From NCBI GenBank assembly GCA_003427395.1, contig BFEA01000037.1, positions 10,708-65,067 of the forward strand: a stretch of 54,360 bases of DNA, read 5' to 3'. The notes below the pieces were generated by a model. The model worked only from the letters and a program-made list of their open reading frames with translations. It was not told where the DNA came from and searched no databases. The stretch comes from Chara braunii. Its lineage: Eukaryota > Streptophyta > Charophyceae > Charales > Characeae. The first letter of the stretch is position 1; each line of letters begins with the position of its first letter. Shown in pieces: positions 31,201 to 41,199 of this stretch. The position numbers were made by a program, and so were the translations under genes.

Positions 31201-32384
31201 GGGTCTTGCGGGACTATGCCCCTTAGTTTTGATAGGGGAGTCCAACCACGGGCCCGCGAGGGAGGACCGAGGACCAAATACCAATGGCCCTCCTCCCCTA
31301 TTCCGTCTTCTCATAATTCTTCTCAAATTTTTAATTTATTTATTTTTCTTATTATCTAAGTCTCATTGCGGGGTGTGGTCCGGTACCGGTTGCAGGTCCA
31401 GCCGTGAAACCCAAGAGCCTAGGTCAGTGGATACAACCATGAACTATTGAACTACAGGCCATGTTTTGAGCCCGGATGACAGACTAAATAAGTAAAACCC
31501 AATATTTTTGAATTACCTGGTCCCGGTCAGCCTTGAGGCAGCTGGCCCGACGACATCCGGGTCGCTGCCTCTGAGGCAGTCCTTCGGGACATCCGTAAGG
31601 CTGACATAATCCCAGTTGCTCGTTGCTGCCTTGAGCAATCACAAAGTATGCAGGTGTGTGGGATTGACTAGGTGCTTCCAAACGTAGGCACATTCACGGG
31701 GGTGTTCGACCAACTGGCAAGCTATAAGATAGCGCGCGGGTCAACAGGAGAGAGCTTTCTCTATCAAAAGAGGTGCATAACATTTAGTCATACGAAGTGT
31801 TAAGACTACGCTGAGTCTAAAAGGCTGGAGTCGGGGAGAAGGAGGTGGTAAGGAGCGAAAGGAGGGGAGAGCTAAGAATGAAGAACATCGGCGAAAGAAA
31901 ATCGAAAGGGGTGGTGGGTAGAGCACATAGCCGCTGAGGCTTGTTGATACTCTTGCTGGCTCCGACCGTTACGGCAGCAAGACCTGTGTTCACTGCTGTT
32001 GGAGGCAGCAGACTGTCACTGTAGGAGATCCAAGCTTGCGGCAGCACCCATGTGTTGCTAAACGTTGGGCTCTGATGCCGAGCTTGTATAAGGCGGTTGG
32101 CTGTTTTCGCCCATACCTTGTTATACTCCTAGTCGCTGTATGGGCGGCGTCCAATTGAATTCGACTGCGACTACTTTGTTTCAAACAGAGCACGGGGGCA
32201 TGTTCTATTTGGACAGTGTGTTCCTAAGACTGCGCAGGGCGCCATTTGTTAGCGCGACAGTTGAGAAAGATTGATCAGGCCTCTGGGGCAGGTTATTGCT
32301 GGGACTTTGGGACTCATCAAAGGGTGATTGATTCTGCGTACGGGCGATGACTTGGCTATCATTGCGGGGCCCTCAAGCGCATTC
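31201..32384. other. Element Z interior, no gene seen
   Basis: Lies between the B and C blocks of Z. It contains a T-rich stretch at 31,310-31,360, then mixed sequence with short frames on the minus strand (for example 32,047-31,817) lacking recognisable motifs. No splice chain as clear as in X was found. Confidence 0.4.
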
Positions 32385-32600
32385 AGAATTCAAGGCCCTC
32401 TCCCGTGAGTTGAGTGGTCCCTCTCTTGTATCTCGAGCGTCTGAAACCCTTACTTCTGCCTTTCTTACTCTAAGTCTAGTATAAGGTTACGAGAGGAAGG
32501 CGGCAGGCGGGATTGAAACCCGTAGGACCGCGCCAAGGCCTCTGTGGGAGGTTCGCCCCACCGATTGCGGGAGCTCAGCCCAGGCGGGGTTCTGGAGGCA
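32385..32600 (-). repeat. Element Z, C block with tRNA-like fold
   Basis: Inverted partner of 24,655-24,862. On the minus strand from 32,571 to 32,508 it can form a D-like arm (CCC GCAATCGGT GGG), an anticodon-like arm (CCTC CCACA GAGG) and a T-like arm (CGGG TTTCAAT CCCG). Compared with Y, stem bases change on both sides. It lies about 250 bp from the nearest hairpin of the array, as in Y. Confidence 0.55.
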
Positions 32601-32852
32601 AGGAACTTCAGGTATAATCTCGTCTGACGCGTGTGATCCCTTCCCCTAGCTATATTACTCCTTTGGGTATCTGAAAATGAAAGGTTATTACTTCTTTATT
32701 TTGATATGTATGTCAGGACATGCTTTGTAAAATGTTAAATAAACAAGTAAATATGAGAGTTCAGATAATCCCTTAAGAGAATTCAGACAAAAGGGATGGG
32801 GGGAAGGTGGGTGAAAGATGTTTTGCATGTGTTTGACCGGGTCAACCCCAGG

Positions 32853-33652
32853 CTGAGCCCCTCCGGGTGGATGTGGGCTCAGTGCTATGTTTTATTGATA
32901 TTTGTTGGGTTGTGTGAATGACCTTTATGGTTGGTCCTACCCGGGTACGATGTATCAGTCGTTGTTTCTTTTGGGGGTTTCTGAACAGGAGCCCTGGGTA
33001 GGGAAAGCTCAGAGTCCTGGTGTTTTTTTTTATTAGTTGAGATGCATGTTCTTTTTCTGAGGGAACAAAGACATAAGACTAAGCGTACCCTGGGTTAGGG
33101 CGGCTTAGCCACGAGCCATGAACTAACTAGTTAATCAAGAGTATAAAATCTGATACATATATTATTTGAACATTATACTTCTGACAGACCAGGCACCTTG
33201 GGTAGGGAAAGTCAGTCAATAAGTTAGGTAGAACTAAAGAAGAGGAGGGAATAAATGAAGAATAAAAAGGAGGTAACTGGGGAGACTGAACGTACCCTAG
33301 GGTAGGGCGGTTCAGTTGTATGCTCATGATAACATTAAGGGGCAGAGAGTTAGTACAAATTTGTTTTTCTTTTCCCTTCTGAACAAAGAGGGCGGATCGG
33401 AAGTTCCGTTTGTCGGAAAGGTCCGATCAACTGCCTAACGAGAGAAAGAAAAACTTAAAGTTTGTGCTTCGTATCATATTAACTGTTGTATGGTTAACTA
33501 GGCGTACCCTCGGGTTAGGGCGGCCTAGTGATATGCTTTTGTCGTTGATGTGATGTAACTTGGACGTACCCTAGGGTAAAGTTGTCTAACTTTTTGTCGT
33601 TTGCACTTATGTTCAGGCAAGTTAGGTCTACCTCTGGGTAGGGATGGTCTAA
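32853..33652. repeat. Element Z hairpin array: eight covarying units
   Basis: Eight stem-loops of 30-35 bp. Stems: CTGAGCCC/GGGCTCAG (32,853-32,882), CTGAAC/GCTCAG (32,981-33,012, one mismatch), CTAAGC/GCTTAG (33,079-33,108), CTGAC/GTCAG (33,181-33,215), CTGAAC/GTTCAG (33,286-33,315), CTAGGC/GCCTAG (33,498-33,528), TTGGAC/GTCTAA (33,560-33,589, one G-T), TTAGGTC/GGTCTAA (33,622-33,652, two G-T). The loop core is conserved, close to GTACCCTrGGGTwAGGGCG. Read on the minus strand the core (CGCCCTAACCCAGGG) resembles the CACCCAAACTT core of the Y array. This is the minus-strand direction in which Z runs. Confidence 0.85.
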
Positions 33653-33889
33653 TGTTATGTCATATCAACAGAAAAAAAGGAGTGTGCTAACACTAAAGTT
33701 TAACGGGGACCTTTGTGTATAACATAAGATTTTAATCAGTTTATAAATTGTTTATCATCATGTTCATGTTGATAATCATGAAGGGGGTTAACCTGTATCT
33801 ATAATCAATGATCTAAGCGGATCTCATCGTTTGACCCTTTTTTAATTGTTTACAAATAGTTTATCAACTGTTTATCTTCTCTCTCATCT

Positions 33890-33947
33890 GTTGAAAACCT
33901 GTTGATAAACTGTTGAAATCATGTTGAAATCATGTTGAAATCAAGTG
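33890..33947. repeat. Short tgttgaaatca tandem repeat
   Basis: Three copies with a 12 bp period near 33,912-33,947, beside 'gttgataaactg' and 'gtttatcaactg' words that are mutually inverted. Lies just outside the Z hairpin array. Confidence 0.6.
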
Positions 33948-34250
33948 TTGGTGGTGATGTTGCAAAATTATGCAAAAAAACAGGTCAAAATTGGTTAAAC
34001 TTGTTATATTATATAATATATAAGGATTATTTTAAGAGTGGGATAAATTGTTTTCGATGTGTAGTCCGCATTGATGTCATGTATCCGAAAATTTTCCAGC
34101 TCCAATTTCTTTTTTGGGAACCCTTAACGGTGTTTCTCTTTTGTGCATGTTAGACTGTCTATTTTTTTCTTTGTCTCTCTCTCTCTCTCTCCCCCTCTCT
34201 CTCTGCACACACACACACACATATATATGTATATACATATATATATATAT

Positions 34251-34500
34251 ATACAGTCAAACAGAGTTGTTCTAGGTTGGAGGTAGAGAGGGAGAACAGG
34301 GCAACAAACGAGTTGCCACCGAAAGCGCGGTCACTTTTTCGTCGGACTTTCACCTGCTCATTAGGAGGCTGATATATCTTACAAGAAAAAAACATGAAAG
34401 GTCATTGGATAAGAAAATGGACAATGGTCAGTATGTGCACAGTAAAACAAAGACAAACAATATTTGCAAAGCCAAATTCGTATGCACCTACCGACCATGA
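34251..34500 (+). repeat. R repeat, copy 1
   Basis: Starts at cagtcaaacagagttg after a (TA)n run, includes 'cactttttcgtcggactttcacct', 'aggaggctgatat' and ends in a 71 bp inverted module (34,426-34,496). Preceded by CT and CA microsatellites at 34,177-34,222. Copies also at 34,625, 35,379, 40,688 (partial) and 51,296. Confidence 0.75.
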
Positions 34501-34575
34501 CTTTGTTTGTTGTGCGATCTTAAAAAAATAATATTGAATATATACCTCTCTCTCCGAGAATCTTTATCTCTGTGG

Positions 34576-34624
<49 letters not shown>

Positions 34625-34628
<4 letters not shown>

Positions 34629-34870
34629 AAACAGAGTTGTCCTTGGTCGGAGGCAAAGAGAGGAGAACAAACGAGTAGGGCGAAAGTGGGGTCACTTTTT
34701 CGTCGGACTTTCACCTACTTATCAGGAAGCTGATATAGCTTACAAAAAAAAAAACATGAGATGTCGTTGAGTACGAAAATGGACAATGGTGGGTAGGTGC
34801 ATAATAAAACAAAGACAATCAATATTTGCAAAGGTAAATTCGTATGCGTCTATCGACCACCATTGTCTTC
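34625..34870 (+). repeat. R repeat, copy 2
   Basis: Same order of landmarks as copy 1, offset 374 bp, preceded by a (TA)n run at 34,580-34,624. Ends in the module at 34,788-34,858. Confidence 0.75.
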
Positions 34871-35220
34871 GTTGTGCGATGTTAGGAAATCAACATTGAA
34901 TATATACCTCTCTACCTCTCTCTCTCTCTCTCAACATTGAAAACTTCGTTTTTGTAAACTTTCGTTTCTGTACGTAGAAAACCATGAAGGTTTTTGCGTT
35001 GTCAAGAATAGTTATCGACATGTCTGTAATCTGCAACGAAATTCTCTTTACTTTTGGTAACATGATAAAATACCACGACATGAAAGCGCATACACAATGA
35101 GTAAAAACAATATGCTTCATTTCGATGTGACGACACATTTTTTATCAATTTTTGCGTTTGGAATCTTTGGATGTGATTGTCTCTGTTTATTTATCTCTCT
35201 CTCTCTCCCTCGCTCTTTCT

Positions 35221-35225
<5 letters not shown>

Positions 35226-35288
<63 letters not shown>

Positions 35289-35301
35289 CTCTCTCTCTCT
35301 A

Positions 35302-35340
<39 letters not shown>
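35226..35340. repeat. Long poly-T tracts
   Basis: T runs of roughly 60 (35,226-35,288) and 30 or more bases (35,309-35,340), separated and bordered by CT and TA microsatellite. Lengths may be inaccurate in a draft assembly. Frames reading poly-Phe or poly-Lys through them are not genes. Confidence 0.8.
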
Positions 35341-35373
<33 letters not shown>

Positions 35374-35378
35374 AATAT

Positions 35379-35620
35379 ATAGTTAAACAGAGTTGTCTGG
35401 TAAACCGTAGGCATAGAGGAAGAAAATAAAAACAAACGAGGGATTGTGACAAACTATTTCGTCGGAGGCATCATGAGGCTTATTTATCTTACAAGAAAAA
35501 ACATGAGATGTCTTCCAAAAAGAAAATGAAAACTGGTCGGTAGGTGCATAGTAAAACAAAGACAATCATACTCTGCAAAGGCAAATTTTTATGCACCTAC
35601 CGACCACCAATTTGTTTATT
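35379..35620 (+). repeat. R repeat, copy 3
   Basis: Starts tagttaaacagagttgtctgg, has the same internal words as copies 1 and 2 and ends in the module at 35,535-35,605. Confidence 0.75.
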
Positions 35621-36584
35621 TTATGATCTTAGAAAAACAATATTGAATGTCTCTCTCTCTCTCTCTGCCTTCTTTGAAATTTTCGATGTTATGAAAATTA
35701 CTGACCCTGTTCAATTTTATAACCACAAAGTTTGAAAAATCACAACCCACTAATAAAAAAACATACATCCAAAATTTTATTTTGCATTTCACCGTTCATA
35801 TTCCTAACGACTGTGAATATCGAATTTTTGAAAAATATACGATACGTGTCACATAAAAATATCTAACAACATTGAAGATTGAGTGATTGATGTTATAAAC
35901 ATGCAAGAATTTTATGTACATATGACATGTTATCAGTGTTGTCAATATCATTGTCCATCCCTCCAATGTTTGAATCAACTCGTTAGAACAAACATAAGGA
36001 TCTAATGTCGAACAAATTACGTATATTTATGCATATATAAAAAATATAGAATGTTATATATTGCCTTTATCTTTTTACATAAAATGTCGATTATGAAATT
36101 CAAAAGTTTGACCCGACCATCAAAGAACTGTCATCCTACATTCCATGAAACGAAGTGATGAGCTAATTCAAATGCAACATTGTCATCATCATACAAATGA
36201 TTTATAGTATCGACCTCTTCATACAAAGTTTATCCATAGATACAACTACAAGACATTAAAAAAAATGATACAAGAGCGTTAGTAGTGTATCTCGTCCTCT
36301 TCCTCACCAAAATCTAACTTCTAAAGTTGCGAGAATGTTCAAATATGCATTCAAAGTTCATGTAGGCATTATGTTGTTTCTAATTATCTCCTATCTTTAT
36401 TTACCGATCATGTGGACAGACCCTAGTGTACAAAATCTTGTTGATATACAGTTACAAAATTGACGAACTTGAGTACCTAAACATCTAAATTTGCGTTTTG
36501 TCTGCATTCCATTCCTACGTTCCGACGAACGGCACATCAGAACTGTGGTGCTGAAATGAGTAATCCTCATCGATGAACAGAGAG

Positions 36585-37601
36585 TCACGAACGTCCTTTT
36601 CTTACGACGCTGACTGTCTCACTTTGAAAACAAGGAAAGCGTTGCTTGCAACGGATGTTGAACGGTCCAGATTGAAAATATTTGACAACAACGTCCCGTG
36701 ATTGAACCGATTTAATAATGTATTTTTTAATGGCAGCCAATTCGAAAATTTTGTCGCTCAAGGATGTCGTCTGTCGACATTGTAGCACGTCGTTCCTTAT
36801 TATCATTTCAGCAAATGCAAGTTGTTGGAGAGATACTCTCACCCCTTCTCTTTTCCTTGCATGTTGAAATATCCTTGTAAGCGCTTTCTAGAAGGCTGAA
36901 TCGCCCCATGGTTCTCTGTCATTATACCTCCACGTCATATTCTTTGACATTTCTTGTTTCAATTGCCTTTTTGCCACATCATGTCTGTCGGTTTGTCCCC
37001 CCTTTACAAGAGGATATCCTTTTGCAGCCCAAAATTTATGTTTCAATTGATCTAATAATACATATTTTGCCCCATTTGCCATAATCAGCGGTAAATCCGC
37101 AACTGATTCAGGTGTCACATACTCTCCGGTCAGAAGTTACGCCAAACACAACACTTCTGCCATATCCGGCTTCAACAGTTTTTTATCAGACGGATCCCTC
37201 ATGGCAGCTTCCTGCACCTTCCCGTGCAACTTTTTTCTCTATGCTGAAGTTGTGTACAAGCTGGCAGTTTTCTTTTTAGATTTGTCCACGTTTTCTTGGT
37301 TGCAGAGGAACTTCAGGACTGAATCCAAAGTGTATGATCTCTTACCAATAGACATGTTCACATGCGTGACTGTGCTTGGTTCCATATTATGAGAGATGTA
37401 GAAGTTGTCCAAAAATATTTTTGCGTCCTGCATTTTTGCAATGTTACGAGCAATAGTTGCTTGAACATCGATGTTCACACCAAAATATCCAGGAACCCAT
37501 TTTCTGATCTCATTGAGTTCATTCATTGTGTTGTAGTGCACATTGCGCGTCGCATACTTCAAAACCTTACTACGCGCCTCTTCTTCACACAAGATCGACA
37601 T
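36585..37601 (-). pseudogene. Unrecognised protein gene, broken by three stops
   Basis: The minus-strand frames 37,601-37,239, 37,118-36,888 and 36,842-36,585 are all in the same phase, interrupted only by three stop codons (near 37,236, 37,139 and 36,885). They would make one protein of about 338 residues. It begins MSILCEEEARSKVLKYATRN, has a conserved-looking KWVPGYFGVNIDVQATIARN and MAEVLCLA...TGEYVTPESVADLP, and ends in a basic tail (VSVVRKGRS). I cannot place the family. It sits between the left and right clusters of 71 bp modules, so it may be the protein of that transposon system. A shifted frame continues at 36,588-36,397. Confidence 0.55.
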
Positions 37602-37739
37602 ATCTTCAATAATATATAACCTCTGAGTGCACAGATATTACTGTTAACATCATTCGTACCCCAATACAACATTCCCAATACACAATTGCAACATACGAAA
37701 TTCGGTTACTATTGACAATCATCGCCTTCAAAACATGTA

Positions 37740-37755
37740 TATATATATATATATC
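37740..37755. repeat. Short (TA)n microsatellite
   Basis: About eight TA units upstream of the right cluster of 71 bp modules. Confidence 0.8.
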
Positions 37756-38029
37756 ATTTTGATATCTTCTTCTGTATGACTGTGTATGTGTTCTTATGTG
37801 TCAAGTGTTCAAAAACAATCACACAACATCTCGAATACATGTTTTTGTAACACATCTCGTTGTCTCCTTGACGTGAATAGGTCCCCGGTCCATAGGTGCC
37901 TACTACTTAGCGGCTAAACACAATGTATGTGCTCCAATTTATAGACACCTAATGACCCCACCGATATTATACATCTCGTGATGAACATAAAAGTGTAGTC
38001 GGTAGGTGCCTACTTCCTTCCCGTTAATC

Positions 38030-39036
38030 AGACGCAATATGGCAATTTTCATAGGCACCTACTGACCGCATTTAAATAACATCTTGTCCGTAATGAAATT
38101 GCAAGCACTTAATGACCCTGTTCTTGTTCTACATCTTTTGGCAAAAATATAACTTTGGTCGGTAGGTGCCTATTTCCTTTGTGATGAACACACACAATGT
38201 GGCAATTTGCATAGGCACCTACTGACCGTCATCCTGCAAGAACACATCCTCCATGTTCCAATTCGCAGGCACCTGTTATATTCATATTAAACAGATGGGA
38301 TGTGGGATGGTCAGTACGCACATACTCATCCCACTGAGAGGAGCATTTTCGTGTAGAATGTGCAGTTCTTTGTTTTTTTGACATATAAGAGACCAAGAGA
38401 GAATAAGAGAGAGAGAGCAATTATTATTTACAAATTTTTTTTCTACGACGCATCTCATTTATTTCGTGATGATAACAAAAACCTCTCTCCGTACGTGCCT
38501 AGTTCTTAAAGGTTCCACACACTCTGGGTGTGCTCTAAAGACATACCTACTAATTATGCTCTTCGTTCGTGCTTCTTTATGGAAACTCAAGTGTGGCCGA
38601 GAGGAGGAGACTACTGCTTTATACCACCAGTACTTGGTCTATACATCAAGCGCGGACCCTTAGTGTTAACGATACGCAATTTTCGCACCTCGGGCTACCG
38701 GACGTGGAAGGCCGGCGCCGCCGGCCTTTCCAAATCGAAAACTGAAAATAGCGCTTCAAGAAAAGGCACGCAGGGCGTTTTCAGGCTCGGTTGCAATAGC
38801 TGGGCCAAGTACTGGTGGTTTAGGATTGAAAACAACGAATGTCGTCTTATTTATTAGGCACCTTTTGACTCTCCCCATCTTAAATCTTTGTGGAACACAA
38901 TTGAAGTAGGTGTCTACTTTAAAGACATTGCATACATATAATGGTTGAGGCTTGGCAAGTAGCTACCAACCCCACCAAGAGTGATATCACTCCAAGTAAC
39001 AATAAAGTTCTTAACTTCACTTCAGATCTGAGAGAG

Positions 39037-39119
<83 letters not shown>

Positions 39120-39127
39120 GAGAGAGA
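38030..39127. repeat. 1.1 kb direct duplication, copy 1
   Basis: Repeated at 39,445-40,484 with an offset of about 1,393-1,400 bp. Shared landmarks: 'cctgcaagaacacatcctcca', 'cagatgggatgtggga', 'catcccactgagaggagcattttcgtgt', 'accaccagtacttg', 'aaatcgaaaa' or 'gaatcgaaaa', 'aggcaccttttgac', 'ccaccaaga', then a (GA)n tract (39,030-39,117 in this copy). No protein recognised. Confidence 0.85.
38623..38819. mobile_element. 197 bp MITE-like element, copy 1
   Basis: Perfect 15 bp terminal inverted repeats ACCACCAGTACTTGG (38,623-38,637) and CCAAGTACTGGTGGT (38,805-38,819). TTA occurs just outside both ends, one base off on the left, a possible 3 bp target duplication as in PIF/Harbinger elements (inference). 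The middle holds a GC-rich palindrome (ggccggcgccgccggcc near 38,711). Non-coding. Confidence 0.7.
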
Positions 39128-39354
39128 TGAAAACCATGTCGTTGACTTATGCCTTAGCAATTCTCTGCATCCGTCTCCTAAATGAAATCTCGTTTCATCG
39201 TTTCTCAGGCTCGGAGCATGTAGCGCAACATAATAAGTGGTGGTCGGTAGGTGCATACAAATTTGTCTTTCAGAACATTGATTGTGTTCATATTAGTATG
39301 CACCTACCGACCACATTCCATTTATGAAATCGAAAAATCTTTCTATTTTCGTTC

Positions 39355-39389
39355 GATCGATCGATCGATCGATCGATTGATCGCTTGCT

Positions 39390-39436
<47 letters not shown>
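39355..39436. repeat. (CGAT)n then (GA)n microsatellites
   Basis: Seven or so CGAT units from 39,355 to 39,382, then GA units 39,392-39,436. Confidence 0.9.
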
Positions 39437-39437
<1 letters not shown>

Positions 39438-39444
39438 GACAATT

Positions 39445-40429
39445 TTTACAGGCACCTACGGACCGCATTTAAATGACATATCGTCCGTAATGAAACTGCA
39501 AGCACCTAATGACCCTGTTCATTTTTTATTTTTTTTTGTAAAAATATAACTGTGGTCGGCAGGTGTCTATTTCCTTTTAATGAACACACAATGTGGCAAT
39601 TTTAATAGGCACCTACTGACCGTCATCCTGCAAGAACACATCCTCCAAGTTTCAATTCGAAGGCACATTTTATATTCATATTAAACAGATGGGATGTGGG
39701 AGGGTCAGTATGCACATAGTCATCCCACTGAGAGGAGCATTTTCGTGTGGAATTTGCAGTTATTTATTTTTTTGACATATAAGAGAACAAGAGAGAATAA
39801 GAAAGAGAGAGTAATTATTATTTACAGAAATTTTTTCTATAACGCATCTCATTCATTCCGTGACGATAACAAAAACCTATCTCCGTACGTGCCTAGTTCT
39901 TAAAGGTTCGACACACTCTGGGTGCGCTGTAAAGACACACCTACTAATTCTGCTCTTCGTTCGTGTGCTTCTTTACGGAAACCTAAGTGTGGCCGAGAGG
40001 AGGAAACTACTGCTTTAGACCACCAGTACTTGACTCATACATCAGTCGCGGACCCTTAGCTTCAACGTTATGCAATTTTCACGCCTCGGGCTACCGGCCC
40101 TGGAAGGCTGGCGCCGCCATGCCTTTCCGAATCGAAAAATGGAAATAGCGCTTCAGCAAAAGGCGCGAAGGACACTTTCAGGCTTGGTCCAGATAGTTGG
40201 GCCAAGTACTGGCGGTTTAAGATTGAAAAAAACGAATATCGGCTTATTTATTAGGCACCTTTTGACCCTCCCAATCTTAAATCTTTGCGGAACACAAGTT
40301 AAGTAGGTGCCTGCTTTAAAGACATTGCATGCATATAATATTGGCCCAGGCTTGGCAAATAACTACCAACCCCACCAAGAATGATATTAATCCAAGTAAC
40401 AATAAGGTTCTTAACTTCACTTTAGTTTT

Positions 40430-40484
<55 letters not shown>
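39445..40484. repeat. 1.1 kb direct duplication, copy 2
   Basis: Partner of 38,030-39,127. Ends in a (GA)n tract at 40,430-40,484. The differences (roughly one in ten positions by eye) show the duplication is not an assembly artefact of identical reads. Confidence 0.85.
40019..40216. mobile_element. 198 bp MITE-like element, copy 2
   Basis: ACCACCAGTACTTG at 40,019 and CCAAGTACTGGCGGT ending at 40,216; TTA flanks as in copy 1. It was duplicated with its surroundings, so it is not an independent insertion. Confidence 0.65.
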
Positions 40485-40488
<4 letters not shown>

Positions 40489-40687
40489 GAACCCGACAAT
40501 GCAAGGTATGTGTATACTAAATCAGGGACACGTGACTCTCCGTCTGACCCAAGTGTGTAACCTCAACCCTATCGTCCAACCCAAGTGCTTGATAATTGAA
40601 CACCCGACAACGTACGGTATGGATGTACTAAATCAGGTATGGGGGCAATTATTTCGTACATAAGATATATATATCTATAACCATATA

Positions 40688-40735
40688 TTGTCAAACAAAA
40701 CTACGTGGTAAACCGTACGCAGAGAGGGATATTGT
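40688..40735 (+). repeat. R repeat, partial copy 4
   Basis: 'tgtcaaacaaaactacgtggtaaaccgta' with 'cagagaggga', after a short (TA)n, aligns with the first part of R copies. The remainder is lost. Confidence 0.55.
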
Positions 40736-41019
40736 TCCATAATAATGAGCCAAAAGAGCGGGAGATGCGTTAAACAAATAGTAAAATACAAGACAAATGC
40801 GATGTACATACTTGAACCGTTCATTTTTCGAATTTTTTTTTAAATTCCCCCTTCACTGTGCCTCTCACGTGCGAGACTTGCCACAATAGTGAAGTTCAAC
40901 ATGAGCTGGCGATGAGCTGGTAATACACTGTCAGAAAGACGCAGAATAAAGGGCGAGGTGAAAAATACAAGGGGGACAAAAAAAATGCAGAATCAAGGGG
41001 GAGGCATCATGTCGTGTGA

Positions 41020-41081
<62 letters not shown>

Positions 41082-41095
41082 CTGTGCTCGTGCGC

Positions 41096-41165
<70 letters not shown>
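41020..41165. repeat. (TG)n microsatellite, interrupted
   Basis: About 145 bp of TG repeat broken once by 'cgtgtctgtgctcgtgcgcga' at 41,076-41,097. Reading frames of alternating Cys-Val across it are not genes. Confidence 0.95.
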
Positions 41166-41167
<2 letters not shown>

Positions 41168-41199
41168 AGTTCAATGTGTGCCTACTAAGGCGAAGAGAA

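Larger units (their letters stand above)
34426..35605. repeat. 71 bp inverted modules, left cluster (3)
   Basis: Modules at 34,426-34,496, 34,788-34,858 and 35,535-35,605 are each 71 bp. They begin GGT(C/G)(A/G)GTA(G/T)GTGCA and end with the inverse (TGCACCTACCGACC in the best copies). The interiors share 'agtaaaacaaagacaa' and 'tttgcaaag'. Confidence 0.75.
37887..39621. repeat. 71 bp inverted modules, right cluster (5)
   Basis: Modules at 37,887-37,957, 37,998-38,067, 38,157-38,227, 39,242-39,312 and 39,554-39,621 have lengths of 68-71 bp. Best ends are GGTCGGTAGGTGCATAC and GTATGCACCTACCGACC in the copy at 39,242. Interiors of three share 'gaacacacacaatgtggcaatt', unlike the left cluster, so ends are conserved and middles come in subtypes. 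Half-modules occur near 38,104, 39,450 and 39,493. Confidence 0.8.

Noticed and set aside
35097-35452. Phe-rich and Lys-rich frames
   Set aside because: Translations of poly-T and CT tracts.
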